64,000 nt of DNA from Candidatus Latescibacterota bacterium (GCA_007571365.1 RKRN01000109.1:1-64000); one strand, 5' to 3'; positions 1-8,704 are shown, counted from the first letter of the stretch. Numbers and translations: made by a program. The notes: generated by a model from the sequence alone, not told the origin.

Positions 1-2
1 AA

Positions 3-1019
3 CCCGATCAAACGACCCAAGGCCAGATCCAAGAGGGTAAGCCCGGCCTGAGAGCCTCAATCACGTATGACCAAGACAACTGGACCTTCTGGTCTTTTCC
101 CATCGCCGAGCATGGGCAGCCGGCCCCGCTGGAGCGCGGCAACCACATCCAAGTGAGACTCACCTTCGAGAGCAGTTCCTTCTTCGACTTCGTGCGGCTC
201 GATTCGCTGTGGATTGAAACCGCACCGCCGTTAGTCGCGCAAGTCATCGGCGAGGTTGCCCGCTTTGACGAGCCGACGCCCGATGGCGGCCTCACCGAAG
301 TGTACTTAGGTGAGACGACGGACTTTACCTACGATGTGCGGACCCTGTTCGACGGGGCGAGCCAGCCGGGCTTCAATACCATCCGGATCCGCACCGGTAG
401 CCGCCCCCAGTTCAAACGGCTAGAGATGGGCCAGCCACTCCAAGTCGCAGAACCGGCCGAGGTGATAGAGGAGGAAAGTGAATTAGTAGTGCGCTTGCCG
501 CAGGCGATCACGCGCAGCCGCAATGAACCAGTGCGGTTGGTCTTCGGGACAGAGGTCTTCATCTTCGCCAACACGTTCGCCGGCGAGGTGTTTGACGCGA
601 GCGAGGAGAGCCTACCGCAGCAAATTGAGGCCGGCAACGCCTCCGACGCGGTCAACACCAATAGCCTGCGGGTTTTGGGTGGCGCACAAGAGGCCGGGGC
701 ACCCATCGAAAACTTGGCTTTTTCGAGCGAGGTATTGACCCCCAACGGCGACGGTGCCAACGACGTGCTATCTATCAATTATACCTTATTTCGCCTGCCC
801 GCCCCGGTGCCCGTGGCCCTCAACATCTACGACTTACGCGGTATCCGGGTCGGCGGTCTCAAGCTCGGAACGCAGGGAGCCGGGCCGCAAACCGTGCATT
901 GGGACGGCCGCGACGCGGGCGGCGAGTTGTTGGCCCCGGGTCTGTATCTGGTGGAGATAGCCCTAGCGTCGGAATTCAAAACCTTCCGCCACCAACAGCC
1001 GCTGGGCTTGGCCTACTAG
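3..1019 (+). CDS. C-terminal part of a secreted protein with FlgD-like Ig domain (5' truncated by window edge)
   Basis: The reading frame is open from base 3, so this is the 3' end of a longer gene. The last ~90 residues carry a TPNGDGANDVL motif followed by an IYDLRG strand and a GLYLVEI ending, the pattern of FlgD-type Ig or CHU_C-like C-terminal domains that end large surface or secreted proteins in FCB-group and related bacteria. The preceding ~240 residues are beta-rich, with no catalytic motif I recognise. The GTG at 153 is an internal codon rather than a convincing start. Function beyond secretion or surface display is unknown. The Ig domain call is fairly safe; the rest is undefined because the N-terminus is missing. 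Confidence 0.7.
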   Translation, partial: PDQTTQGQIQEGKPGLRASITYDQDNWTFWSFPIAEHGQPAPLERGNHIQVRLTFESSSFFDFVRLDSLWIETAPPLVAQVIGEVARFDEPTPDGGLTEVYLGETTDFTYDVRTLFDGASQPGFNTIRIRTGSRPQFKRLEMGQPLQVAEPAEVIEEESELVVRLPQAITRSRNEPVRLVFGTEVFIFANTFAGEVFDASEESLPQQIEAGNASDAVNTNSLRVLGGAQEAGAPIENLAFSSEVLTPNGDGANDVLSINYTLFRLPAPVPVALNIYDLRGIRVGGLKLGTQGAGPQTVHWDGRDAGGELLAPGLYLVEIALASEFKTFRHQQPLGLAY

Positions 1020-1033
1020 TCTGGCCGCTTTCT

Positions 1034-1627
1034 GTGCCCGTGCCTGCCAGAGACAGATGCCGTTTGGGCGAAGACATCGCGTTTCAAGAGACCCTCAGAG
1101 GGCGCGTCTTTACCTTTCACTCCACTTGGGGGCTTTTCAACCCCAAGCGCATCGACCGAGGGACGCGGCTACTCATCGATCACATCAAAGCCGGACCGGC
1201 CGATTGCTGCCTCGACTTAGGATGCGGATACGGTCCAATCGGCTTGGCGTTGGGCCATCTGTGCCCCGAAGGCGAGGTCCATCTGATTGACAAGGACTTC
1301 GTCGCCGTCGAGTACGCGGCGCAAAACGCCGCACACAACGGATTGACCAATTGTCGCACCTATTTGAGTAATGCCTTCAGCCACGTGCCCACCCACGTGC
1401 GCTTTGATACTATTGCCTCCAATTTGCCCGCGAAAACAGGCAACGAACTCCTGACGATCATCATGCGCGACGCCTGCGCCCGCCTCAAGCCGGGCGGGCA
1501 CCTGTGGGTCGTCACTATTGCCGGGCTAAAGGAGTACATCAAGCGCAATTTCAAGGAAGTCTTCGGCAATTACAAAAAGATCAAACAGCGGGGGACCTAC
1601 CTGTTATCTCTGGCGGTTAAAGAGTAG
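1034..1627 (+). CDS. RsmC-type class I SAM-dependent methyltransferase
   Basis: A methyltransferase-small-domain protein. The SAM-binding motif I reads LDLGCGYGPIGL, followed by a helix ending in an acidic residue (HLIDKD). Motif IV is SNLPAKTG, where RsmC/RlmG-type enzymes and related MTS proteins usually have NPP(F/Y); the change leaves the substrate uncertain. The N-terminal GRVFTFHSTWGLFNPKRIDRGTRLL resembles the short beta-hairpin preceding the domain in the YbiN/RsmC-like group. No N-terminal duplicate domain is present, so it is about half the length of RsmC. Start is uncertain: GTG 1034, GTG 1040 or TTG 1064 are all in frame, and none has a clear ribosome site. It follows the preceding gene by about 15 bp and may be co-transcribed. 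Confidence 0.7.
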   Translation: MPVPARDRCRLGEDIAFQETLRGRVFTFHSTWGLFNPKRIDRGTRLLIDHIKAGPADCCLDLGCGYGPIGLALGHLCPEGEVHLIDKDFVAVEYAAQNAAHNGLTNCRTYLSNAFSHVPTHVRFDTIASNLPAKTGNELLTIIMRDACARLKPGGHLWVVTIAGLKEYIKRNFKEVFGNYKKIKQRGTYLLSLAVKE

Positions 1628-1639
1628 AAGCTCGGCTAC

Positions 1640-2692
1640 CTAGAGCAACTCTTCGTTCACCTCAACGCCAAATCCCGGGCCTTCGGGCAGTACTAAGTGC
1701 CCTTCTTGCGGTTGCGGCTCACCCAGCCACAGCTTATCGCGCACCTGACCACGCCGACCCATAACCATCTCGGCCAAATTGTCGCCATAGCCAGCCGCCA
1801 AAAAGTGTAGCCCCCAAATCTCGCCGCCGCGGTGAGGCACCAAGGGGATGCTGTGGGCTTGGGCCAGCTTGGCAATGCACAGCGTCGCCGTCAAACCACC
1901 ACACCAAGTAACGTCCGGTTGCCACAAGTCCAGCGCCCGCACCTTGGCGATATGACTGAAATCCCGCACGGTGAATTCGTGTTCGCCGCCAGCCAACAAA
2001 ATGGGGTGGAGCTGCGGACGCAACGCCGCCAAGCCGGCTAGGTCGTCGGGCAACAGCACGTCTTCAAACCAGTATATGTTGAATGGCGCGAGTTGCTGCG
2101 CCACAGCCACGGCAAAGTCGGGCGACCACGACATATAGGCATCGACCATCAAGAGCGCGTCTTCGCCCAAGGCTTGGCGCGCCGCTGCGGTCCACTCAAG
2201 TAGGCACATCGCATCAGCAGCTTGGCTTCCTTGCCGCGGCTGCGAAGACTTCTGGGCCCTAAAGCCCAAGTCGCGATACCAAGCACAATCCGGGCCTGTA
2301 GCGTAGGCCCGCACCTCGTCCCGTTGCCGCCCCCCCAACAAGTCGCAGACGGATTTTCCTTCGGCCCGGCCCAAGACATCCCACAGTGCCAAGTCCACGC
2401 CGCTGATAGCCATAACGGCGATCCCGCTGCGGCCGTAGGGCAAGCTGGCCTTGTACTGGTCGTCCCAGAGCCGGGCGATATCTTCCACGCTGTTGATGCT
2501 GCGCCCCACCAGCAACTCGCGCAGGTGGCGATTGATCACCGCTTCTGCAGCAATCCCACCGCCCCCCGCTCCCCAGCCGCTGACGCCGACATCCGTATCA
2601 ATGCGCACAACTAGCTGCCAGAAATGCCGACGCCAAGCCGCGGGCGGCACGCGATAGCGGGGATAAACTGCTTGCACTTCGGTTATTTTCAT
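1640..2692 (-). CDS. Enolase-superfamily acid-sugar dehydratase, L-rhamnonate dehydratase-like
   Basis: 350-residue mandelate racemase/muconate lactonizing family protein. It aligns by eye with E. coli L-rhamnonate dehydratase (RhmD): VDLALWDVLG, a RDEVRAYATG stretch, metal ligands D184 (LMVDAYMS), E210 (YWFED) and E237 in GGEHE, the adjacent H238, then D260 in LWQPDVTWCGGLT and H287 in LVPHRGG, which correspond to the catalytic Asp-His dyad. All key residues are therefore retained. It is about 50 residues shorter than RhmD, mainly in the N-terminal loop that helps define substrate. Predicted reaction: dehydration of an aldonic acid such as L-rhamnonate to the 2-keto-3-deoxy acid. The XRE-PAS gene is divergently transcribed 122 bp away. 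Family assignment is strong; substrate is inference. Confidence 0.75.
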   Translation of the reverse strand: MKITEVQAVYPRYRVPPAAWRRHFWQLVVRIDTDVGVSGWGAGGGGIAAEAVINRHLRELLVGRSINSVEDIARLWDDQYKASLPYGRSGIAVMAISGVDLALWDVLGRAEGKSVCDLLGGRQRDEVRAYATGPDCAWYRDLGFRAQKSSQPRQGSQAADAMCLLEWTAAARQALGEDALLMVDAYMSWSPDFAVAVAQQLAPFNIYWFEDVLLPDDLAGLAALRPQLHPILLAGGEHEFTVRDFSHIAKVRALDLWQPDVTWCGGLTATLCIAKLAQAHSIPLVPHRGGEIWGLHFLAAGYGDNLAEMVMGRRGQVRDKLWLGEPQPQEGHLVLPEGPGFGVEVNEELL

Positions 2693-2814
2693 GCGTAACC
2701 CCTTGTGTACATTTTGTTTTTATCGCCTTCCGTTTTGGTAATTAGCTGCCTCGTGTAGTATTATTTGTACAACAAACACCTTGTATTTTACATCCCCATT
2801 ATTAGGAACAACCC
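2693..2814. promoter_or_regulatory. Divergent intergenic control region with two TGTACA palindromes
   Basis: This AT-rich spacer separates the dehydratase (minus) and the XRE-PAS regulator (plus). Two identical TGTACA hexamers, at 2706-2711 and 2766-2771, start exactly 60 bp apart, about six helical turns; the second sits in the 8-bp palindrome TTGTACAA. This fits an operator pair for the regulator encoded beside it, but no binding site for this family is known to me, so it is inference. Confidence 0.35.
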
Positions 2815-3897
2815 ATGTCCTTAGGGCACAACCTGAAAGAGCTGCGGCAGAAACAATCGCTCAATCAGAAAGACCTCTCAGATCGCTCTGGCGTCTCCCA
2901 AGCCACCATCTCCCGCATTGAAACCGGCCGCGTACGCCAGCCAGGCTCATCGGCCCTAAAAAGTTTAGCCGAGGCCTTGGGCGTCTCGACCGACTCCCTA
3001 ATGGACGATACGGCGCACTTGGCCCGAGTCCACAAAGATCGCTTGCATCAAATCGCCGAGACCCTCAACACCTTTGTCATCCTCGAAGACGGACAGCTGC
3101 GCTTCATCAGCCAGACCTTGGCCGACCTATTGGGTTATCGCGTGGAAGAATTGCTAGCCAAAAGTGGCATTGAACTACTGTTCGCTCCCCAGTCCCGTCC
3201 GAAAGCTCGGCACAGAGTCGCCAGCGGTTTGTCCAATGCCTATGAAGCACTCATGATGCACAGTGACGGCAGCTTTCTTCCCGTCGAGATCACCAACGTC
3301 AATATCAGCGAAAAAGAGCGCTTGGCCATTGTGCGCGACATGAGCTATCACTGCTGTCAGCAAGGGGCCTTTCGCGTCTTACAGGCTGGTTGCGAAGCCG
3401 ACGATCTGGGCAAGGTCGTGCATATCCTCGGCAACGAGTTAGAGGCGATGGGAGTTCAATTCGAGGCTGTTGATCTACGGGTCATCGACGAACAAAGAAA
3501 CCTCTTGGCTTGCTATCGATCCTATTCCGCAGTACGCGGTTATCGCCCCCCTTTAGAGAACGTGGTAAATCTCCAAGAATCGCTCGGCCACTTTGTCTCT
3601 CTGCGGAGATTGGACAACTATTGGAACCGGCGCCGGGTCTGGGAGCGCGAGGCCGACGAGGATTTTCGCCAGATGTCCCAAGAAATTTTCTTGGACTCAA
3701 TGTATCGCCCCGGGCTGCTGATCGACGTACCCTTTGCACAAGGTATGTTAGGTCTGGGGCTACCCATGGGCGGACCGAGGCCCCCCAAACAGCTACCGAC
3801 CATACTAGGCGAGTTCGCCCGCTCCGTCTCTTTGGTCGTCAAGCGGCTGTTTGAGCTCCAATCGCTGCGCGAAAAGCTGGACCAACAGCAGAACTAA
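2815..3897 (+). CDS. XRE-family transcriptional regulator with PAS sensor domain
   Basis: 360 residues. Residues 5-60 form a Cro/C1-type helix-turn-helix (LKELRQKQSLNQKDLSDRSGVSQATISRIETGRV). Residues ~80-180 form a PAS domain (FVILEDGQLRFISQTLADLLGY...EELL, with a SDGSFLPVEI strand). The C-terminal ~170 residues look GAF-like but show no motif I can assign. A DNA-binding, ligand-sensing regulator of the adjacent catabolic genes is the natural reading: it is divergent from the dehydratase and convergent with the sulfatase operon. The start ATG is preceded by AGGAA at a suitable distance. The ligand is unknown; a haem- or flavin-binding PAS cannot be judged from sequence alone. Confidence 0.75.
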   Translation: MSLGHNLKELRQKQSLNQKDLSDRSGVSQATISRIETGRVRQPGSSALKSLAEALGVSTDSLMDDTAHLARVHKDRLHQIAETLNTFVILEDGQLRFISQTLADLLGYRVEELLAKSGIELLFAPQSRPKARHRVASGLSNAYEALMMHSDGSFLPVEITNVNISEKERLAIVRDMSYHCCQQGAFRVLQAGCEADDLGKVVHILGNELEAMGVQFEAVDLRVIDEQRNLLACYRSYSAVRGYRPPLENVVNLQESLGHFVSLRRLDNYWNRRRVWEREADEDFRQMSQEIFLDSMYRPGLLIDVPFAQGMLGLGLPMGGPRPPKQLPTILGEFARSVSLVVKRLFELQSLREKLDQQQN

Positions 3898-3905
3898 ATC
3901 GCCGG

Positions 3906-5264
3906 CTAAGAGTGCGCTTCCTCAGGGCAGACCTTCCGCTGGCCAGAGCGGCGCGACGCGGCCTCTTTGATGTGGGGGCGATCTTCTCCGGCCTCTTCCA
4001 TGCGTCGCAAGAGCCGTTCCCGCATTACCTGAGCCACTTCTCGATGCGACTCAAGGCCGACTAGATTGTTCAGTTCGTAGGGGTCGACCTGTAGATCGTA
4101 CAGATACTGCTCCTCGTAGTGATCGGCTCCTGCCACATCTCTTGCTTGCTCGCCTACAGCATCCACCCCGTACTTCCACCGATGCGTCCGAACGGCCCGC
4201 CCCACTTGGGATTCGCTGATCTGCACGAAGACCTCTGTAGGCCAATCGGCTCTTCCACCGCGCAAGAGCGGCATGAGCGAGCGACCTTGCATTTGAGTGG
4301 GGACTTCCAAGCCGGCCGCGTCTAAAAGCGTTGGCGGCAGGTCGATTAAACTGACCAGTTCCTGCAATTGGCCGCCGCGCAAGCCGGGGCCGGTCAAAAC
4401 CGTCGGTACGCGGATCGAGCTTTCGTGGCAAGAGCGCTTGTATTCGCTGTTGCGCGTCTTGAAGTGACAACCGTGATCCGACGTAAAGAGCACGATAGTG
4501 TCGTCGGCTAGCACCAAGCTTTTGAGCGCGTCGTGCAGGCGGCCATAAGCTTCATCGAGTCGCTTGACCATCCCGTAATAGCCGCCTAAGTGCTGGTGAG
4601 TCGAGCCGCCTAAGGCCGCCAGATCGGGCGGCAACCAGCCTCCGGTATAGGCTTCCCGGTAGCCATCCGGGGGCGGATAGTCGTCCAAGTGGTTCTGGTG
4701 GTGGGGTTCGATATAGGAGATGAACAGAAAAAAAGGACGATCTTGATGTGCATCCACGTAGCGAATTGCGGCGTCTGTGACCGCATCCACGCGATAACCG
4801 GGCAGGCGGACGGGTTGGTCATCATTGTCGTAAAGAACCGTGCTATAGGCGTCGGAAGTAAATTCGAGCACGTTCGACGCCAACCAGTACTGGTAGCCAA
4901 AGCGAGCTGCTGCCGGCACCGGACCAGTGGTTCCGCGGTCGTGGAGATGCCACTTGCCGATATATCCGGTGTCGTAGCCGGCCGCGGCAAAGTAGTGGGC
5001 GAGGGTCAGGCTATCCGCCGGTAGGGGAATGCCATTGCGGTAACACCCGGTAGTGGTGGCGTAGAGACCCGTTTGCAGACAAGAGCGCGCTGGACCACAG
5101 ACGGGTTGGCACGTAAAGGAATGAGCCGCGTGGGTGTACTGGCGGGCTAAGCGATCGAGATTCGGCGTCAGGCCCATTGGATTGCCGTGTAGCCCCGTCG
5201 TGTCCCAGCGCTGTTGATCTGTAAAAACTACTATGACGTTTGGGTTTCTGCGGTCTTTAGTCAT
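3906..5264 (-). CDS. Type I sulfatase (formylglycine-dependent), cytoplasmic
   Basis: 452-residue alkaline-phosphatase-superfamily sulfatase. The active-site motif C-x-P-x-R is C56-G-P-A-R60; C56 would be converted to formylglycine. Metal ligands are visible as D16-Q17 (FTDQQRWD) and D263-H264 (TSDHG); GKWH near 103-106 is the conserved Lys/His pair. No signal peptide is seen, unlike most polysaccharide sulfatases, so it probably works in the cytoplasm on an imported sulfated mono- or oligosaccharide. It is the last gene of the ABC transporter operon, 26 bp after the binding-protein gene. A formylglycine-generating enzyme would be needed and is not in the window. Phosphonate monoester hydrolase activity is an alternative for this superfamily. 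Confidence 0.85.
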   Translation of the reverse strand: MTKDRRNPNVIVVFTDQQRWDTTGLHGNPMGLTPNLDRLARQYTHAAHSFTCQPVCGPARSCLQTGLYATTTGCYRNGIPLPADSLTLAHYFAAAGYDTGYIGKWHLHDRGTTGPVPAAARFGYQYWLASNVLEFTSDAYSTVLYDNDDQPVRLPGYRVDAVTDAAIRYVDAHQDRPFFLFISYIEPHHQNHLDDYPPPDGYREAYTGGWLPPDLAALGGSTHQHLGGYYGMVKRLDEAYGRLHDALKSLVLADDTIVLFTSDHGCHFKTRNSEYKRSCHESSIRVPTVLTGPGLRGGQLQELVSLIDLPPTLLDAAGLEVPTQMQGRSLMPLLRGGRADWPTEVFVQISESQVGRAVRTHRWKYGVDAVGEQARDVAGADHYEEQYLYDLQVDPYELNNLVGLESHREVAQVMRERLLRRMEEAGEDRPHIKEAASRRSGQRKVCPEEAHS

Positions 5265-5290
5265 TTTATCTACCGACCCTCCTTTTTCGT

Positions 5291-6613
5291 CTATGGCTCA
5301 AGCGTCTGATTCGCTGCACGCTGTAGTTTCTCTACCACCTGTTCGATGTCGCCACCTTCAATGGCCTCTATTATGGCCTCTTGAATCAACTTCCGCACTT
5401 GTTGATAGCCGGCCAGCGTCGGCTCCGACTTCCCGTAGTCCAACATGCCAAACGCCACTCCATAGTGCGGGTTTTCCGCAAAATAGCTTTCCAACTCCCG
5501 CGCCGTACTTTTGCGCACCGGAAAGTAGTTGCTTGCCCGCACCCACCGCGCTTGTTGCTCGGGGGCCGTAAACCACTTGAGAAAAAGCCACGCCGCTAGC
5601 TGTCTTGCGGGCGGACCGGCGCAGATCGACACGCTGGCCCCGTACACGTCGACAACCGGCCGCGCACCCGTCTGCGGCAGATGGGTTACTCCCCACTCAA
5701 AGGCCAGCCCAGAGTCCTCAATGCCGCTCTTGTAAAAGGGCAATCCAGATGAAGAATCCTGCGAGAAGAGAATCTGACCAGTGACAAACTCGTTTAGCTC
5801 GACATCCCGCTCGCTAGCGATGTCTATTGCGTCGTCCCGTGCTAGTTCCTGGAGCAGTTCCAGTGCCGCTTTAACTTCGGGCGAGTCCAGCGCATAGGCG
5901 GTGCCGGTTGCATTTACTAGGTCGCCGCCGCGGCTAAAGACCATCGCAGCGAATCGGCTGGCGTCGACATCGAGCAAAAAACCCAAACTGCGTACAGGGT
6001 TTTCGTTTTTGCTAAAGGGTTGCTCTTTGGCCCGGCGGCACATCGCGGCAAAATCGTCCCACGTCGCCGGTGGGGCGTCGTAGCCCAACTCACGCAGCCA
6101 GTCGACATTGTAGTAAAGCAGCTCCATCGAGCGGTTCGGTGGGAAGCCAACCTGCACTCCGCCGATCTTGTCCTGTGCCAGAAACGCTTCGACATAGTCG
6201 CTGCGCTCCTCTGGCAACAAGCCCCATTTGGGCGAATTCATATAGGGTGCTATATCCACTATGCCGTCGGCTTGGTAGTAGGCGAGGGCTTGGTTTTGGT
6301 AGGCGACGACCAAGCTAGCGGCCAGCGAGCCGCTCTGGATACCCACGTTCATCTTGTTGTAGATGTCCCCATAGCGCCCCATGTACTCGCCGCGAACCTC
6401 AATTCCATAGCGATTGGTCTGGTTAAAGTCGGCAATCAGCTCTTGCAGAGCATCTTCGCGCTGACCAGTGTGTTGATACCAAAAAACGATTTTCTGGCCT
6501 TGTGGATCGAGGGATTCGAGATCGGTCTGCTGCTCGTACGCAGCCTCCTGCTGGCCAGCACAAGCCGACAAAAAGGCACACCAAACCAATGTCATCGCAC
6601 TTTTCGGTTTCAT
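5291..6613 (-). CDS. Sugar ABC transporter substrate-binding lipoprotein
   Basis: About 440 residues, solute-binding family 1 (MalE/UgpB type). The ATG at 6613 is chosen because it gives a lipoprotein signal (positively charged start, hydrophobic core, LSAC lipobox with Cys18) and has AAAGGA upstream; the frame stays open further upstream but that part overlaps the permease gene. After the lipobox the KIVFWYQHTGQREDALQELIADFNQ stretch is the typical first lobe, and an AAWLFLKWFTAPEQQARW stretch near the C-terminus is characteristic of carbohydrate binding proteins. It captures a sugar outside the cytoplasmic membrane for the two permeases encoded upstream in the operon. The specific ligand is unknown; the neighbouring sulfatase suggests a sulfated sugar. 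Confidence 0.85.
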   Translation of the reverse strand: MKPKSAMTLVWCAFLSACAGQQEAAYEQQTDLESLDPQGQKIVFWYQHTGQREDALQELIADFNQTNRYGIEVRGEYMGRYGDIYNKMNVGIQSGSLAASLVVAYQNQALAYYQADGIVDIAPYMNSPKWGLLPEERSDYVEAFLAQDKIGGVQVGFPPNRSMELLYYNVDWLRELGYDAPPATWDDFAAMCRRAKEQPFSKNENPVRSLGFLLDVDASRFAAMVFSRGGDLVNATGTAYALDSPEVKAALELLQELARDDAIDIASERDVELNEFVTGQILFSQDSSSGLPFYKSGIEDSGLAFEWGVTHLPQTGARPVVDVYGASVSICAGPPARQLAAWLFLKWFTAPEQQARWVRASNYFPVRKSTARELESYFAENPHYGVAFGMLDYGKSEPTLAGYQQVRKLIQEAIIEAIEGGDIEQVVEKLQRAANQTLEP

Positions 6614-6617
6614 CGCA

Positions 6618-7451
6618 TTATCCTTTGAGCCCAGAGATGGAAATGCCTGCGGTGAATTCTCGCTGAATGAGAAAATACGCCAAAAGTACGGGAGCAGTCG
6701 CAATGACCGCTCCGGCCATTTGCAGGTGGACTTCGGTCCCGGCCTCACTGGCAAACTGCTGCAAACCCACGGCGATCGGACGCCAATCCGGCGTATTAGT
6801 TACCAGTAGCGGCCAAGCCAAGGCGTTCCATGAACCAATAAACGTAAACATACCAACCGTCAAAAGAGGTGCTCGGCACAAGGGGACCGCGATCTGAAAC
6901 AGAAAGCGTATGTGGCCGGCTCCCTCAATCCGGGCTGCATCCCACAGCTCGGTGGGCAGACCCCGCATAAACTGGCGCAAGAGAAAAATGCTAAAAGCAC
7001 TGGCCATAAAGGGAATGGTCAGGGCCGGCCAGCTATTTAGCCAAGCAAACGGCATATTGCGGTGCAGCCAAGTCACGACGAGAAAATTTGGCACGATAGT
7101 CACGGCCTCGGGGATCATCAGCGTAGCCAAGACGCCGGTAAATATCACATCGCGTCCGCGAAACTGCATCCGCGCCAGTGCATAAGCCGCCATCAGTGAG
7201 AAAAGCAAGGTCCCGCTAACTTGTACAACGGCGATGATCAGCGAGTTCTCAAAGTAGAGACCAAAATCCGCCTCTTGCCATGCTCCGATATAATTGTCCC
7301 ATTGGACGCGGGCGGGCAGCAAGACCTGCCGCAGCGACTCGCCGCGGCTCATAAAAGAAGCCAGCAGCATCCACGCGAACGGAAAGCCCGCGGCCAGCCC
7401 CCCCAAGCTCAGGGCGCAGTAAACCAGCTTGGCATTGCCGCTAGTCGCCAT
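6618..7451 (-). CDS. Carbohydrate ABC transporter permease, MalG type
   Basis: 277-residue inner-membrane permease with six predicted membrane segments. The cytoplasmic EAA loop that contacts the ATPase reads DAARIEGAGHIRFLFQIAVPL, and the N-terminal PFAWMLLASF segment and C-terminal EFTAGISISGLKG are typical of MalG/UgpE. Its start overlaps the end of the MalF-type gene by 11 bp and its stop lies 4 bp before the binding-protein start, so translation is probably coupled. No ATP-binding subunit is encoded in this operon, which is common for family 1 sugar importers that share an MsmK-like ATPase made elsewhere. Confidence 0.88.
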   Translation of the reverse strand: MATSGNAKLVYCALSLGGLAAGFPFAWMLLASFMSRGESLRQVLLPARVQWDNYIGAWQEADFGLYFENSLIIAVVQVSGTLLFSLMAAYALARMQFRGRDVIFTGVLATLMIPEAVTIVPNFLVVTWLHRNMPFAWLNSWPALTIPFMASAFSIFLLRQFMRGLPTELWDAARIEGAGHIRFLFQIAVPLCRAPLLTVGMFTFIGSWNALAWPLLVTNTPDWRPIAVGLQQFASEAGTEVHLQMAGAVIATAPVLLAYFLIQREFTAGISISGLKG

Positions 7452-8580
7452 AAAACACTCGCCTGCCGAGCACCCGGTTTTGCAGCAGCGTCAATGCCAA
7501 AATCGCGATGAAGAGTACAAAAGCCAGCGCCGAGGCATAGCCAGCGTTGTGGTACTCAAAAACTTGATCGAAAATGGCAATACTGAGCACATCAACCGAG
7601 TCGCGGGCACCTGGTGTCCGAAGGACATAAACGTGATTAAAGGCTTTGAAGGTCCCTATGACGGCTACCATCGACAGAAAGAACAGCGTTGGTGAAACCA
7701 GAGGCAGGGTAATGTGCCGGAAGACTTGCCACTCGCCAGCCCCGTCCATCTCCGCGGCCTCATAGTACTGCCTGGGGATCGCGCTGAGACCGGCCAGTAA
7801 AATCACCGTGTCGTAGCCGACATAGACCCAAATGTTGTAGAGGATGATCGAGGTTAAGGCTAGGCTCGGGAAAATGCTGTCTACCCACGCGGGGTACGAA
7901 GCAAAACCGGCCCCTTGTAGTAACAGGACTACGACGGACTTGCTCTCGTAGAGCCAGCGCTGGTTATCCAGCCCCCAAAGGCTCCAGAAGCGGTTGGCCA
8001 GCGAGGAAGGATGCGGGCTAAAGATGGTGCGAAAAACCACGGCTGAGGCGATTATCGGCGTGATATAAGGCAAGAAAAACAGTGTGCGAAACGCGCCTCT
8101 GGCCCGCGTGATCCTGAAGAGCAAATACGCCAAGCCGGTAGCCAAGCTCAGTTGGAACGGGATCGTCCCGGCTGCGTAGAAAAACGTGACCTTGAAGCCA
8201 TTGTACAGCACTGGATCGCCCGTCGCAACTAAGCCACCCAACCCCTGAGCCAACCCCGCCCAAAGTCCCACCAGTACGACCGCGCCCCATGCGATGTGGA
8301 CATAACGGGAACGCAGACCGCGCTCGAATAATGCGGTTCGCAGACGATAGGCTAGCCAGACGAGGCCGATCCCGGCGATGAAGGGCAGCAGGTACTGGGG
8401 GTCCCCCAAGGCGCGTCCATAGTGGTCGAATCCTATCACCGCTTCCTTCTTGATCCGCCACTTGTGCAAGCTGACGTACAAGGCATAGCCAATAGGGAAG
8501 AGTCCAAACGCGCCGAGCACGACGAGGGCCGGCGCAAGGAGGCCCCAAGCAAGCTGTTGTTCTCGGGTGCGGATACTCAT
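7441..8580 (-). CDS. Carbohydrate ABC transporter permease, MalF type with extra membrane segments
   Basis: 379 residues, longer than the usual ~300 of MalF/UgpA-type permeases. After the first membrane helix (residues ~11-37) there is an insertion of about 80 residues containing two additional hydrophobic stretches (FIAGIGLVWLAY and AWGAVVLVGLWAG) before the conserved core resumes. The EAA loop is EAAEMDGAGEWQVFRHITLPLVSP. It is the first gene of the operon and the start lies downstream of the tRNA terminator at 8660-8698. It forms the translocation pore with the MalG-type partner. The insertion resembles the additional helices of E. coli MalF in position but not in sequence. Confidence 0.87.
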   Translation of the reverse strand: MSIRTREQQLAWGLLAPALVVLGAFGLFPIGYALYVSLHKWRIKKEAVIGFDHYGRALGDPQYLLPFIAGIGLVWLAYRLRTALFERGLRSRYVHIAWGAVVLVGLWAGLAQGLGGLVATGDPVLYNGFKVTFFYAAGTIPFQLSLATGLAYLLFRITRARGAFRTLFFLPYITPIIASAVVFRTIFSPHPSSLANRFWSLWGLDNQRWLYESKSVVVLLLQGAGFASYPAWVDSIFPSLALTSIILYNIWVYVGYDTVILLAGLSAIPRQYYEAAEMDGAGEWQVFRHITLPLVSPTLFFLSMVAVIGTFKAFNHVYVLRTPGARDSVDVLSIAIFDQVFEYHNAGYASALAFVLFIAILALTLLQNRVLGRRVFYGD

Positions 8581-8659
8581 CGGCGTGAGATAATGCTGCG
8601 GGGAGATGCTGTTTGCGGGGAGAATGGGGGCTCCATCCCGATTTTCGGCAGGATCAAGG

Positions 8660-8698
8660 CCTCAAGAAGAAAGCTCCTGAAGGGAACACTTCAGGAGC
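8660..8698 (-). terminator. Rho-independent terminator of the tRNA operon
   Basis: A perfect 10-bp inverted repeat (8673-8682 with 8689-8698, 6-nt loop) is followed on the minus strand by TTTCTTCTT. It lies just after tRNA-Gln, so it ends tRNA transcription before the transporter operon. Confidence 0.85.
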
Positions 8699-8704
8699 CG
8701 ATAT

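Noticed and set aside
899..1033. Longer N-terminus for the methyltransferase starting at 899
   Set aside because: It would overlap the preceding gene by 120 bp and the extra residues are low-complexity out-of-frame translation of the FlgD-like domain.
1381..1400. CACGTG-containing stretch as a further parS site
   Set aside because: Flanks do not match TGTTNC/GNAACA; coincidence in coding sequence.
6020..6628. 202-codon plus-strand open frame
   Set aside because: Antisense to the sugar-binding lipoprotein gene; no protein family pattern.
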